A stretch of 64,000 nt of DNA from Pseudomonas baetica (GCF_019733355.1 NZ_JAIHLQ010000001.1:1-64000), one strand, 5' to 3'; shown: positions 46,597-56,008, numbered from the stretch's first letter. Notes: generated from the letters alone by a model not told the origin. Numbers and translations: made by a program.

Positions 46597-48213
46597 ATGG
46601 CGCAGATCCAGTCCCAACTTGACCCGCACAGCGAAGCATTCGCCCGCAACCGCGCAGCGATGATCGCCGCCATCGAACACGTCCAGCAACTCGAACAGAA
46701 CCTGTTGAACAAGGCCGCCGAAGCCAAGCCGAAATTCGACAAGCGCGGCCAACTGTTGCCCCGAGAACGCCTGAACCTGCTGCTAGACCCCGGTGCTCCG
46801 TTTCTCGAACTGGCCAGCCTCGCCGGTTACAAACTGCACGACGACAAGGATGGCAGCGCGGCCGGTGGCGGCTTGATTGCCGGCATCGGTTACGTGTCTG
46901 GCATTCGTGCGCTGGTGGTGGCGAATAACAGTGCGATCAAGGGCGGCACGATCTCGCCGAGCGGTCTGAAAAAATCCCTGCGTCTGCAACAGATCGCTCA
47001 GGAGAACAAACTGCCGGTCATCACCCTCGCCGAAAGCGGTGGCGCCAACCTCAATTATGCCGCGGAGATTTTCGTCGAAGGCGCACGCAGTTTTGCCAAT
47101 CAGGCGCGGATGTCGGCCATGGGTTTACCGCAGATTACCGTCGTACACGGCTCGGCCACGGCTGGCGGCGCGTACCAACCCGGGTTGTCGGATTACGTGG
47201 TGGTGGTGCGCGGCAAGGCCAAGCTGTTCCTCGCCGGCCCCCCTTTGCTTAAAGCCGCCACTGGCGAAGTCGCCACGGATGAAGAATTGGGCGGCGCCGA
47301 GATGCACGCGCAAGTTGCCGGGACTGCCGAATACCTGGCCGAAAACGATGCCGACGGGGTACGCCAGGTGCGCGAAATCCTGCGCATGCTGCCGTGGAAC
47401 GAGCAACTGCCGTGGTTGCCGGAACCGCAATATAAAGAGCCGCTCTACCCCATCGACGAGTTGCTGGGGCTGATACCGAACGACCCGAAAAAGCCCTACG
47501 ACGTGCGTGAAATCATCGCGCGCATCGCCGACGAATCCTGCTTCCTCGAATTCAAAGGCGAATTCGATCAGCAAACCCTTTGCGGCCAATTGAGAATTCA
47601 GGGACGTGCCTGCGGGTTCATCGGCAACAACGGCCCGATCACCCCCAACGGCGCGAGCAAAGCGGCGCAATTCATTCAACTGTGCGATCAGAGCCAGACG
47701 CCGCTGCTGTTTTTCCACAACACCACCGGATTCATGGTCGGCACCGAGTCGGAGCAGCAAGGCGTGATCAAACATGGCTCGAAACTCATTCAAGCCGTGG
47801 CCAATGCCAGGGTGCCTAAACTGACGATTGTCGTGGGCGGCTCTTACGGCGCCGGCAACTACGCGATGTGCGGGCGCGGTCTCGATCCGCGCTTCATTTT
47901 CGCCTGGCCCAACAGCCGCACGGCCGTGATGGGTGGGGCTCAGGCGGGTAAAGTCCTGCGCATCGTCACCGAAGCCAAGCAGCTCAAGGACGGCCTGACG
48001 CCTGATCCGAAAATGCTCGACATGCTCGAACAGGCCACCGCGCAGAAACTCGACAGCCAATCCACAGCACTCTATGGCAGCGCCAACCTGTGGGACGACG
48101 GCCTGATCGACCCGCGTGACACCCGCACCCTGCTCGGCTATCTGCTGGATATCTGCCACGAAGCCGACATACGCGCACTGCAACCCAACAGCTTCGGCGT
48201 CAGCCGGTTCTGA
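46597..48213 (+). CDS. atuC: AtuC, geranyl-CoA carboxylase beta subunit
   Basis: A 538-residue biotin-dependent carboxyltransferase with the two crotonase-like halves of the acyl-CoA carboxylase beta family. Visible: LPRERLNLLLDPGAPFLELA near residue 50, GGTISPSGLKKSLRLQQIA, IPVLYLAESGG-type segment VITLAESGGANL, VHGSATAGGAYQPGLSDYV, and in the second half FMVGTESEQQGVIKHGSKLIQA and GGSYGAGNYAMCGR. It pairs with AtuF to carboxylate the methyl group of geranyl-CoA. It starts 4 bp after atuB. Confidence 0.9.
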   Translation: MAQIQSQLDPHSEAFARNRAAMIAAIEHVQQLEQNLLNKAAEAKPKFDKRGQLLPRERLNLLLDPGAPFLELASLAGYKLHDDKDGSAAGGGLIAGIGYVSGIRALVVANNSAIKGGTISPSGLKKSLRLQQIAQENKLPVITLAESGGANLNYAAEIFVEGARSFANQARMSAMGLPQITVVHGSATAGGAYQPGLSDYVVVVRGKAKLFLAGPPLLKAATGEVATDEELGGAEMHAQVAGTAEYLAENDADGVRQVREILRMLPWNEQLPWLPEPQYKEPLYPIDELLGLIPNDPKKPYDVREIIARIADESCFLEFKGEFDQQTLCGQLRIQGRACGFIGNNGPITPNGASKAAQFIQLCDQSQTPLLFFHNTTGFMVGTESEQQGVIKHGSKLIQAVANARVPKLTIVVGGSYGAGNYAMCGRGLDPRFIFAWPNSRTAVMGGAQAGKVLRIVTEAKQLKDGLTPDPKMLDMLEQATAQKLDSQSTALYGSANLWDDGLIDPRDTRTLLGYLLDICHEADIRALQPNSFGVSRF

Positions 48214-48243
48214 CCGCCACGGATCTTACGGAGAACAATAAAA

Positions 48244-49401
48244 ATGATCTTCACCCCGGAACACGAAGCGCTGCGCCGCACTGTCCGCCAATTCGTCGAG
48301 CACGAGATCAATCCGCATGTCGACGAATGGGAAAAGGCCGGACGCTTTCCGATCCACGAGATTTTCCGCAAGGCGGGCGATCTGGGCTTGCTGGGGATTT
48401 CCAAACCGGAAAAATTCGGCGGCATGGGCCTCGATTACAGCTACTCGATTGTCGCGGCCGAAGAGTTTGGCACCATTCACTGCGGTGGCATTCCGATGTC
48501 GATCGGCGTGCAGACCGACATGTGCACCCCGGCGCTGGCCCGCTTCGGCTCCGATGAACTGCGTGAAGCATTCCTGCGCCCGGCCATCAGCGGCGAGCAG
48601 GTCGGCTGCATCGGTGTCTCGGAAGTGGGCGCTGGCTCCGACGTCGCCGGGCTGAAAACCACCGCCCGCAAGGACGGCGACGACTACGTGATCAACGGCA
48701 GCAAAATGTGGATCACCAACTCACCAAGCGCTGATTTCATCTGTCTGCTGGCCAATACCTCCGACGACAAGCCGCACATCAACAAATCGCTGATCATGGT
48801 GCCGATGAACACACCCGGGATCAGTCTCAGTTCGCATCTGGACAAACTCGGCATGCGCAGCTCGGAAACCGCTCAGGTGTTTTTCGACAACGTGCGCATC
48901 CCGCAGCGCAACCGCATCGGCCATGAAGGCGCCGGCTTCATGATGCAGATGCTGCAGTTTCAGGAAGAACGTCTGTTCGGCGCGGCGAACATGCTCAAGG
49001 GCCTGGAATACTGCATCGACAGCACCATCGAGTACTGCAAGGAGCGCAAAACCTTCGGCAACGCCCTGATCGACAATCAGGTTATCCACTTTCGCCTCGC
49101 CGAATTGCAGACCGAAATCGAATGCCTGCGGGCACTGGTCTACCAGGCCACCGAGCAATACATCAAAGGCCAGGACGTCACGCGCCTGGCCTCGATGGCC
49201 AAGCTCAAAGCCGGGCGTCTGGGTCGCGAAGTCAGCGACAGTTGCCTGCAATATTGGGGCGGCATGGGGTTCATGTGGGATAACCCGGTGGCCCGTGCTT
49301 ACCGCGATGTGCGGCTGGTGTCGATTGGCGGCGGCGCCGACGAAATCATGCTGGGGATCATCTGCAAACTGATGGGCATCCTGCCGGGGAAAAAGAAATG
49401 A
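48244..49401 (+). CDS. atuD: AtuD, citronellyl-CoA dehydrogenase
   Basis: A 385-residue FAD-dependent acyl-CoA dehydrogenase: N-terminal helical domain (MIFTPEHEALRRTVRQF), CIGVSEVGAGSDVAGLKTTAR (flavin and substrate contacts), KMWITNSPSADF, and the C-terminal bundle with KERKTFGNALIDNQ and QYWGGMGFMWDNPVARAYRDVRL. It converts citronellyl-CoA to cis-geranyl-CoA. atuE starts within its last codon (ATGA overlap). Confidence 0.9.
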   Translation: MIFTPEHEALRRTVRQFVEHEINPHVDEWEKAGRFPIHEIFRKAGDLGLLGISKPEKFGGMGLDYSYSIVAAEEFGTIHCGGIPMSIGVQTDMCTPALARFGSDELREAFLRPAISGEQVGCIGVSEVGAGSDVAGLKTTARKDGDDYVINGSKMWITNSPSADFICLLANTSDDKPHINKSLIMVPMNTPGISLSSHLDKLGMRSSETAQVFFDNVRIPQRNRIGHEGAGFMMQMLQFQEERLFGAANMLKGLEYCIDSTIEYCKERKTFGNALIDNQVIHFRLAELQTEIECLRALVYQATEQYIKGQDVTRLASMAKLKAGRLGREVSDSCLQYWGGMGFMWDNPVARAYRDVRLVSIGGGADEIMLGIICKLMGILPGKKK

Positions 49402-50195
49402 GCCCCCTGCCCGATTGCCAGACACTGCTATTGGAGCGGCACGGCGGCGTACTGCACGTCACCCTCAATCGCCCGCAGAGCCGCAATGCAATGAGCCTGC
49501 AGATGGTCGCCGAACTGCGAGCGGTGCTGGCGACGGTTCGCGATGAACGTGCCATTCGAGCCTTGGTGCTCAGTGGGGCCGGTGGACATTTTTGTGCAGG
49601 CGGCGACATCAAGGACATGGCCAACGCCCGCACTCAGGGTGCAGACGCCTACCGCCACTTGAACCGTGCGTTCGGGGCATTGCTGGAAGAGGCGCAGCAC
49701 GCGCCACAAGTGTTGGTTTGCGTGCTGCAAGGCGCCGTGATGGGCGGCGGTTTCGGACTGGCCTGTGTCAGCGATATCGCGATTGCCGATCACAAGGCGC
49801 AATTCGGTTTGCCGGAAACCAGCCTGGGCCTGATCCCCGCGCAGATCGCACCGTTTGTATTGCAACGCATCGGCCTGACTGAAACCCGCCGACTGGCGCT
49901 GACAGCAGCACGTTTCGACGGCCATCAGGCACGCCGTTTGGGGCTGGTGCATTTTGTCGAGCAGGATGCGCAGGCCCTGGCCGAGCGCCTGGATGAGGTG
50001 CTGCAGCATGTCCTGTGTTGCGCGCCGGAGGCGAATGCTGCGACGAAGAAATTGCTGCTGGCCAGTGCCGGGCAACCGTCAAGTGAATTACTCGATGAAG
50101 CCGCGCAGTGGTTCAGCGAAGCCGTGACGAGTGCTGAAGGCATCGAGGGCACCATGGCGTTCATGCAAAAACGCAAACCCGGATGGGCCACCTAA
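49398..50195 (+). CDS. atuE: AtuE, isohexenylglutaconyl-CoA hydratase
   Basis: A 265-residue enoyl-CoA hydratase/isomerase: NRPQSRNAMSLQM, then the oxyanion-hole loop SGAGGHFCAGGDIKDM and LQGAVMGGGFGLACVSDIAIAD. Acts after the carboxylase to hydrate isohexenylglutaconyl-CoA. It overlaps atuD by 4 bp. Identification follows from family and strict operon order. Confidence 0.88.
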   Translation: MSPLPDCQTLLLERHGGVLHVTLNRPQSRNAMSLQMVAELRAVLATVRDERAIRALVLSGAGGHFCAGGDIKDMANARTQGADAYRHLNRAFGALLEEAQHAPQVLVCVLQGAVMGGGFGLACVSDIAIADHKAQFGLPETSLGLIPAQIAPFVLQRIGLTETRRLALTAARFDGHQARRLGLVHFVEQDAQALAERLDEVLQHVLCCAPEANAATKKLLLASAGQPSSELLDEAAQWFSEAVTSAEGIEGTMAFMQKRKPGWAT

Positions 50196-50247
50196 AAGCT
50201 TCGCGAGCAGGCCAGCACATACACCGCAACTTTCGAGGGAACAGCCC

Positions 50248-52209
50248 ATGCCCGCCATTCAGAAAATTCTGATCGCCAACCGCGGTGAAATCGCCTGCCG
50301 TATCCAGCGCACCGCACAGGCCCTGGGCTACCGCACCGTCGCCGTGTTCAGTGACGCCGACGCCGATGCGCTGCACGTAAAAATGGCTGATCAAGCCGTG
50401 CCCATCGGCCCGGCGCCAGTGCAACAGTCCTACCTGAACATCCCGGCCATTCTCGATGCCGCCCGCCGCAGCGGCGCCGATGCCGTCCACCCCGGCTATG
50501 GTTTTCTTTCGGAAAACGCCGCATTCGCCCGCGCCTGCGAACAGGCTGGTTTGACCTTCATCGGACCAAGTGCCGACGCCATCGAACTGATGGGCAGCAA
50601 ACGTCTGTCGAAAATCGCCATGCTCGAAGCCGGCGTGCCGTGCATCGCCGGCTACCAAGGTGCAGAACAGGGCGACAGCACATTGCTGCGCGAAGCCGAA
50701 CGCATCGGCTATCCATTGATGATCAAAGCCAGCGCTGGCGGAGGCGGACGCGGCATGCGTCTGGTGCACGACGCGTCGCAATTGCCGGCGCAATTGCGTA
50801 CAGCACGCTCGGAAGCATTGAACGGATTCGGCAGTGACGAATTGATCCTCGAACAAGCGCTGATCGAGCCGCGCCACGTTGAAGTGCAACTGTTCGGCGA
50901 TCAGCACGGCAACCTTATCTACCTCGGCGAACGCGACTGCTCGATCCAGCGTCGTCATCAGAAAGTCATCGAAGAAGCACCCTGCCCGGTGATGACCGCC
51001 GAACTGCGCCAGGCCATGGGTGAGGCCGCGCTCAAGGCCGGACGCGCAGTGAACTACGTCGGCGCCGGTACCGTGGAGTTTCTGCTCGATGCCCGCGGGC
51101 AGTTCTACTTTCTGGAGATGAACACGCGCCTGCAAGTGGAGCACCCGGTGACTGAGTTGGTTACCGGGCTGGACCTGGTCGCCTGGCAACTGTTGGTCGC
51201 CGAAGGACAGCCGCTGCCGTTGACTCAGGATCAGGTGCAACTCAATGGCCATGCCATGGAAGTGCGGCTCTACGCCGAAGATCCTGCACAGGACTTTCTG
51301 CCGCAAACGGGGCGCATTGAAGCTTGGGAGCCGGCGCTTGAGCACGGCGCACGCATCGATCATGGCCTGCTCGAAGGTCAAACGATCAGCCCGTTCTACG
51401 ACCCGATGCTCGGCAAACTGATTGCCCATGGCGCCACCCGCGAAGAGGCGCGGCGCAAACTGTTGCGTGCCGTGCAGGACACGGTGTTGCTGGGCGTGCA
51501 AAGCAATCAGCGTTTGCTGGTCAGCCTGCTGCAACAGGCGCAATTTGTCAGGGGTGCGTTCAGCACGGCGTTCATTGCCCAGCACTTTTCGGATCACGAA
51601 AGCCTGCACAGCTACGTGCCAAGTGCCGAACAACTGGCAATCGCCGCGGTGCTGTTCTATCAGGCAGGCGCCCGCCTCCACCGCACGGCATTGGCGGGTT
51701 GGCGCAACAATGCCAATGTGCCGCTGCACTATCGCCTCGGGCTTGAATCGCAGGACTGGACGCTGCAACTACTCCCCCGGGGTCAAAACACCTTCCAGGT
51801 GCAAGTGGCGCAACAGCCCCTGGAATTGAAAATCATCGACCACACGCCACAGGCGTTGACGCTGGAGATCGACGGTTTGCGCCAGCGACACGCCTATCGG
51901 CTCAATGCTGAGCAACTCTGGCTGTTCACCCATCCCGGCAACCTGCGCCTTGAGGATCGAACTCACGCGGTCATCGGCAGTCAGACCAGCGTCAGCTCCG
52001 GCACGCTAAAAGCACCGATGGACGGCGCCATCGTCGACGTATTGGTCAGCGAAGGCAGCGCGGTCAGCAAAGGTCAGTTGCTGGTGGTGCTGGAGGCAAT
52101 GAAAATGGAGCACCCGCTCAAGGCCGGCATTGACGGCGTGCTCAAGCGGGTGCAGGTCAAGGTCGGCGATCAGGTAAAAAATCGTCAGATCCTGTTGCAA
52201 GTGGAGTGA
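50248..52209 (+). CDS. atuF: AtuF, geranyl-CoA carboxylase alpha subunit (biotin carboxylase + BCCP)
   Basis: A 653-residue protein: biotin carboxylase (KILIANRGEIACRIQRTAQ, MIKASAGGGGRGMRLV, EMNTRLQVEHPVTELVTGLDL), a linker domain and a C-terminal biotinyl domain with the carrier lysine in LEAMKMEHP. Start at 50248 (MPAIQKIL) chosen by family and the GAGG 9 bp upstream; the frame reaches back through the end of atuE. Last atu gene here: the atuG and atuH genes that follow in P. aeruginosa are replaced by an exonuclease gene. Confidence 0.92.
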   Translation: MPAIQKILIANRGEIACRIQRTAQALGYRTVAVFSDADADALHVKMADQAVPIGPAPVQQSYLNIPAILDAARRSGADAVHPGYGFLSENAAFARACEQAGLTFIGPSADAIELMGSKRLSKIAMLEAGVPCIAGYQGAEQGDSTLLREAERIGYPLMIKASAGGGGRGMRLVHDASQLPAQLRTARSEALNGFGSDELILEQALIEPRHVEVQLFGDQHGNLIYLGERDCSIQRRHQKVIEEAPCPVMTAELRQAMGEAALKAGRAVNYVGAGTVEFLLDARGQFYFLEMNTRLQVEHPVTELVTGLDLVAWQLLVAEGQPLPLTQDQVQLNGHAMEVRLYAEDPAQDFLPQTGRIEAWEPALEHGARIDHGLLEGQTISPFYDPMLGKLIAHGATREEARRKLLRAVQDTVLLGVQSNQRLLVSLLQQAQFVRGAFSTAFIAQHFSDHESLHSYVPSAEQLAIAAVLFYQAGARLHRTALAGWRNNANVPLHYRLGLESQDWTLQLLPRGQNTFQVQVAQQPLELKIIDHTPQALTLEIDGLRQRHAYRLNAEQLWLFTHPGNLRLEDRTHAVIGSQTSVSSGTLKAPMDGAIVDVLVSEGSAVSKGQLLVVLEAMKMEHPLKAGIDGVLKRVQVKVGDQVKNRQILLQVE

Positions 52210-52279
52210 GTCGCCAGGCGCAAACGCAGGGTTTGACTACGCTCTGATGAATCAGGACGCGGAAATCAGGAACCCTGCG

Positions 52280-52822
52280 ATGCCTCACTGGCTGGTCATA
52301 GATCTGGAAGCCACCACCGACGAGGGTGGCTGGCCGGTCACCGAGATGGAAATTATCGAGATCGGCGCCACACTGGTTGATCGTGCCGGACGCGAGCAGG
52401 ATCACTTCCAGCGCTTCGTCAAACCGACGCGACGGCCCTTGTTGACGCCGTTCTGTCGCGAACTCACGCACATCACTCAAGCCAATATCGACGCAGCGTT
52501 GCCGTTGACCGAGGTTTGGCCGGCCTTCGAACGCTGGCTCGGTCAGCATCAGACGCGCCTCGAAGGCTGGGTGAGTTGGGGCGATTACGACCGCAAACAG
52601 TTACTTCAGGAATGGCAGCGGCTGCAATTCGACAGCGCCTTAAGCCGGGTACCGCACATGAACCTCAAGCAACGCTTCGCCAAGGCCCGGCGCCTGGAGC
52701 GGCCGCTGGGCCTTAATGGCGCGCTGCAACTGGCCGGGATGCAGTTCAGCGGTCAGCAACACCGAGCGCTGGAGGATGCACGCAACACCGCGCGCCTGCT
52801 GCCGCTGGTGCTGCCGCTTTAG
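52280..52822 (+). CDS. DEDDh 3'-5' exonuclease-family protein
   Basis: A 180-residue single-domain exonuclease: DxE motif in VIDLEATTDEGG (D8, E10), the second acidic position in WGDYDRKQL and Exo III-type H-x4-D in HRALEDARNT. Start at 52280 (MPHWLVIDLEAT) has AGGAA upstream; an earlier in-frame ATG at 52247 lacks a site. Related to the KapD/ERI-1-type stand-alone exonucleases acting on RNA or DNA ends; substrate unknown. Confidence 0.8.
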   Translation: MPHWLVIDLEATTDEGGWPVTEMEIIEIGATLVDRAGREQDHFQRFVKPTRRPLLTPFCRELTHITQANIDAALPLTEVWPAFERWLGQHQTRLEGWVSWGDYDRKQLLQEWQRLQFDSALSRVPHMNLKQRFAKARRLERPLGLNGALQLAGMQFSGQQHRALEDARNTARLLPLVLPL

Positions 52823-52893
52823 GGGCGTGACGGCGTTAAAAGCCTTGTGCATACTGGCCGCCTCACTTTTTAGCCCTTTTCGAGGAATCGCCC

Positions 52894-53178
52894 ATGTTTA
52901 AAGTCAACGAGTACTTCGACGGCACCGTCAAGTCGATCGCCTTTGGCACCGCTGAAGGTCCGGCGACCATCGGCGTCATGGCCCCGGGCGAATACGAATT
53001 CGGCACCAGCCAGCGTGAAATCATGCACGTAGTGTCTGGCGCACTGACCGTCAAACTGCCCGACAGCAACAACTGGGAAACCTTCGCCGCCGGAAGCCAG
53101 TTCAACGTGCCGGCCAACAGCAAATTCCAGCTGAAAGTCGCGGTCGACACCGCTTACCTGTGCGAATACCGCGGCTAA
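52894..53178 (+). CDS. ppnP: Pyrimidine/purine nucleoside phosphorylase PpnP
   Basis: A 94-residue cupin of the YaiE/DUF1255 family: [17 protein letters not shown] at the start, the conserved [22 protein letters not shown] and the end YLCEYRG. PpnP splits a broad range of nucleosides with phosphate. It is monocistronic and ends at a strong terminator. Confidence 0.93.
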   Translation: MFKVNEYFDGTVKSIAFGTAEGPATIGVMAPGEYEFGTSQREIMHVVSGALTVKLPDSNNWETFAAGSQFNVPANSKFQLKVAVDTAYLCEYRG

Positions 53179-53200
53179 ACCCATCGGGTTCCTGCGCGAT

Positions 53201-53236
53201 AAAAAAATGCCCGTGTCCAAGGACACGGGCATTTTT
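53201..53236. terminator. Bidirectional terminator between ppnP and the MOSC gene
   Basis: A perfect stem (AAAAATGCCCGTGTCC / GGACACGGGCATTTTT) with a two-base loop (AA) carries A and T tracts on both sides. It can end transcription in both directions between these convergent genes. Confidence 0.92.
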
Positions 53237-53250
53237 CGTTCTGGCATTGA

Positions 53251-54057
53251 TTACTCGAGAATGTCCACTGACATCCCGACTTCCAGATGACCATTGCCAT
53301 CGTTGACCAGATTCTGACCGAACATCGCGCCATCGGCCTGGGCGCGGGTTTTCTGCAGGGTCGCCAGCGGTTCACGATCAGCGCTGCGCTCGCCGGTCTG
53401 CGGATCAATCGTGGTCAGAATGCAACGCGAGCATGACTTGACCACACGGAATTCGACATCGCCGATACGGATACGCTTCCAGCTGTCTTCGGCGTACGCC
53501 TCGCTGCCTTCGATCACCAGATTCGGCCGGAAACGCAGCATTTCCAACGGCCGCCCGACCTGTTGCGACAGGTGTTGCAACGAGGCTTCACCGATCAGCA
53601 ACAGTGGAAAACCATCGGCGAAGGCGACTTGATCGTCGTCCTTGCCGAAACCGGCCTGAGTCGTGCGGGCTCGGTCCAGCGGCACTTGCACCAGACGGGT
53701 CGGTTTACCGATGAATTCGCTGACCCAATTTGCCGCTTCGTCACCGGCATCCGGCACACGCAACGTGTCGCGCCAGATGGTCACGCCACGTAACTGCGCA
53801 TCGCTGGCAGGCAAGGTGATGTCGATTGAAGCATGCTCAGGCGCGCTCAAGGTGAGGCCACCCTGAGCATTCCAAAGCGCGGACAGCTGGCTCATTTTCG
53901 CTTCGGCGCGTTGGGTCAGGAAACGGCCGCTGGCTTCGTCGACCAACATCCAGCGTCGATCACCCTCCAGTCCCAGCTTGTCCACGCTGATCCCTTGCAG
54001 AACCTCGGCCTTGCCAGATTTCAACGGGTAACGATAAAGCGCGCTCAGACGCAGCAT
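53251..54057 (-). CDS. MOSC-domain protein (YcbX-like, without ferredoxin domain)
   Basis: A 268-residue protein: N-terminal MOSC beta-barrel domain (MLRLSALYRYPLKSGKAEVL, WMLVDEASGRFLTQR) and the MOSC domain proper with the conserved cysteine in VVKSCSRCILTTIDPQTGE, the expected ligand for molybdenum cofactor. Homologues such as YcbX and mARC reduce N-hydroxylated compounds; YcbX has an extra C-terminal [2Fe-2S] domain that is absent here. The ATG at 54055-54057 with GGGAG is preferred over an upstream in-frame start. Confidence 0.85.
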   Translation of the reverse strand: MLRLSALYRYPLKSGKAEVLQGISVDKLGLEGDRRWMLVDEASGRFLTQRAEAKMSQLSALWNAQGGLTLSAPEHASIDITLPASDAQLRGVTIWRDTLRVPDAGDEAANWVSEFIGKPTRLVQVPLDRARTTQAGFGKDDDQVAFADGFPLLLIGEASLQHLSQQVGRPLEMLRFRPNLVIEGSEAYAEDSWKRIRIGDVEFRVVKSCSRCILTTIDPQTGERSADREPLATLQKTRAQADGAMFGQNLVNDGNGHLEVGMSVDILE

Positions 54058-54148
54058 GGCCAGCTCCCTTGTGGGCAAAAACGCCACCCTATACGAGCTT
54101 CACCCGCGAATCAAAGACTGACGAGAGGTCAGCCTTCGAACAGATCCA

Positions 54149-55084
54149 TCACGCTGGAACTTCGTCGAGCATCAGACGCTGGCGTACCACGTCGACCAGT
54201 TTGTCCGGCTGGAACTTGGAGAGGAAATTGTCGCAGCCGACCTTCTTCACCATCGATTCGTTGAAACTGCCGGACAACGAGGTGTGCAACACCACATACA
54301 GACCACGCAGGCGTGGATCGTTACGAATTTCGGTGGTCAGGCGATAGCCGTCCATCTCTGGCATTTCCGCATCGGTGAATACCATCAGCAGTTTGTCAGT
54401 CATGTTCACGCCGGTATCAGCCCACGCCTTGAGCATGTTCAGTGCCTTCAGACCATCGCTGGCAATGTGCATTTTCACGCCGAGCTGGCCGAGGGTGTCA
54501 CGCAATTGCGAGAGCGCCACGTTGGAGTCGTCCACCAGCAGCACTTCGCGATCACGGGCGCGTTCCAGCACCGGATCGTCGAGTTTGTCACGCGAGACCT
54601 TGGCGTTGTAGGGGACGATCTCTGCAAGCACTTTCTCGACATCGATGATCTCCACCAGTTGATCGTCGACTTTGCTGATCGCCGTCAAATAGTGCTGACG
54701 GCCAGCGCTGGCCGGCGGCGGCAGAATGGCTTCCCAGTTCATGTTGACGATGCGATCCACACCACCGACAAGGAATGCCTGCACCGAACGGTTGTACTCG
54801 GTGACGATGATGGTGCTGTTCGGACCTGGTACCAATGGACGCATACCGATCGCTTGCGACAGGTCAATCACCGGCAAAGTCTGCCCACGCAGGTTGACCA
54901 CGCCGCAGACGAACGGGTGACGCTGAGGCATCAGGGTCAGCTTTGGCAGTTGCAGCACTTCCTGAACCTTGAACACGTTGATCGCGAACAATTGGCGCCC
55001 GGCCAGTCGGAACATGAGAATTTCCAGGCGATTCTCACCCACCAGTTGCGTGCGTTGGTCTACCGTGTCGAGAATGCCGGCCAT
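54149..55084 (-). CDS. cheV: Chemotaxis coupling protein CheV
   Basis: A 311-residue fusion of a CheW-like coupling domain (about 1-160; LEILMFRLAGRQLFAINVFKVQEVL, VNLRGQTLPVIDL) and a receiver domain (about 175-305; DDSN near residue 187, phosphoacceptor D238 in FTDAEMPEMDG). It links chemoreceptors to CheA and adjusts signalling when phosphorylated. Start at the ATG at 55082-55084 (MAGILDTVDQRTQLV) with AGGAG 6 bp before it. It has a near-perfect FliA promoter upstream, so it is expressed with late flagellar genes. No other che genes are nearby. Confidence 0.93.
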   Translation of the reverse strand: MAGILDTVDQRTQLVGENRLEILMFRLAGRQLFAINVFKVQEVLQLPKLTLMPQRHPFVCGVVNLRGQTLPVIDLSQAIGMRPLVPGPNSTIIVTEYNRSVQAFLVGGVDRIVNMNWEAILPPPASAGRQHYLTAISKVDDQLVEIIDVEKVLAEIVPYNAKVSRDKLDDPVLERARDREVLLVDDSNVALSQLRDTLGQLGVKMHIASDGLKALNMLKAWADTGVNMTDKLLMVFTDAEMPEMDGYRLTTEIRNDPRLRGLYVVLHTSLSGSFNESMVKKVGCDNFLSKFQPDKLVDVVRQRLMLDEVPA

Positions 55085-55126
55085 CAATGACTCCTGGGCT
55101 TGTTCTGATGAATTCACTAAAAGGGG

Positions 55127-55153
55127 TTATCGGCTGTCTATGACGAATCTTGA
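55127..55153 (-). promoter_or_regulatory. FliA (sigma28) promoter of cheV
   Basis: On the minus strand, TCAAGATT (55146-55153), 11 bases, GCCGATAA (55127-55134). The Pseudomonas sigma28 consensus is TCAAGTTT-N11/12-GCCGATAA, so the -10 is perfect and the -35 differs at one position. It lies about 40 bp before the cheV start. Confidence 0.92.
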
Positions 55154-55537
55154 TTCCCGCAAAATTCACCATCAAAATGCCATAACGCACCATTGATGTC
55201 ACATTAACATCATGCTTTACTGGCGCCGTGATTTTCATCTGCTACATTCTTTGCGGCGCGACCTCGGTTTGCACTGTAGGTTCCCGCGTCTAAGGGATTC
55301 CCCTAGTAACAATCAGGACCAACCTGATATTCGCAATATCCAATAGCCATTAATGTGACGCCATTCTCATTGCATGAACGGAGTCAGGCTATTGTGTGCG
55401 ATCGCAGTTCAGTGGCAACAAACCCTCTGGAACCTCTCAGTCTGTGCACCTGCACGTCTGGGCGCGATCTCCCGACGATTCATGATCGTCGTCACACACG
55501 GCACTCCCTCACCAGACATGACGTTGTGGAGATAAGC
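55154..55537. other. cheV-HPt intergenic DNA without other recognised features
   Basis: The remainder of the 453-bp divergent gap between cheV and the HPt-like gene. An open frame extends upstream from the HPt-like start to 55355, but it lacks a ribosome site and looks non-coding. No palindromes or promoters stand out. Confidence 0.5.
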
Positions 55538-56008
55538 ATGCCGATCGACCGTAAAGAGTGGGCGCAACGCTTCCCCGAATTTCTGGTCGAGGCCGAAACG
55601 CTCCTGGCCAAGTCCGAAGAATGCCTCAGCCATCTGCAACTGATCAGCAACGACAAGGACGCCATCGACTGCATGCTCAGCACGCTGCTCAAGCTTGCAA
55701 GCAGGGCTGAGGCCCTGGCGCTTGAGGCTATTTCCGAGTTCTCCCGGCACCTTTACGACTTGCTCAACCTGGTGCAGGACCACGTCGACCTTAACGAACA
55801 GGCCCTGGTTGCCTTGAAGGATTGTTTCACGCTGATGGCCTGGCAACTTGAACTGGTCGATCAGAGCACCGGGCAGCTGAGCCTCGATAAAAGTGAACAG
55901 GCCTCGCTGATCGATGCCTTCGCCTTTCAGGTCGGTCAAACTCGGTTTCAGCCAGCCCCCACCGCCAAACGTTTGCCCCTCCTGGCCTATTCGGAGCGAC
56001 AGGCCTGA
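55538..56008 (+). CDS. Degenerate HPt/CheA-P1-like protein
   Basis: A 156-residue, strongly helical cytosolic protein. The run EWAQRFPEFLVEAETLLAKSEECL, a second helix with LSTLLKLASRAEALALE (split as seen) and SEFSRHLYDLLNLVQ resemble the helices of a CheA P1/HPt domain. The histidine that would carry phosphate (AHTLKG in HPt) is absent; the position reads S48-T-L-L-K52. The ATG at 55538 has GGAGA 6 bp before it. Divergent from cheV. It could bind or sequester receiver domains without phosphotransfer; this is inference and the family is not formally recognised. Confidence 0.55.
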   Translation: MPIDRKEWAQRFPEFLVEAETLLAKSEECLSHLQLISNDKDAIDCMLSTLLKLASRAEALALEAISEFSRHLYDLLNLVQDHVDLNEQALVALKDCFTLMAWQLELVDQSTGQLSLDKSEQASLIDAFAFQVGQTRFQPAPTAKRLPLLAYSERQA

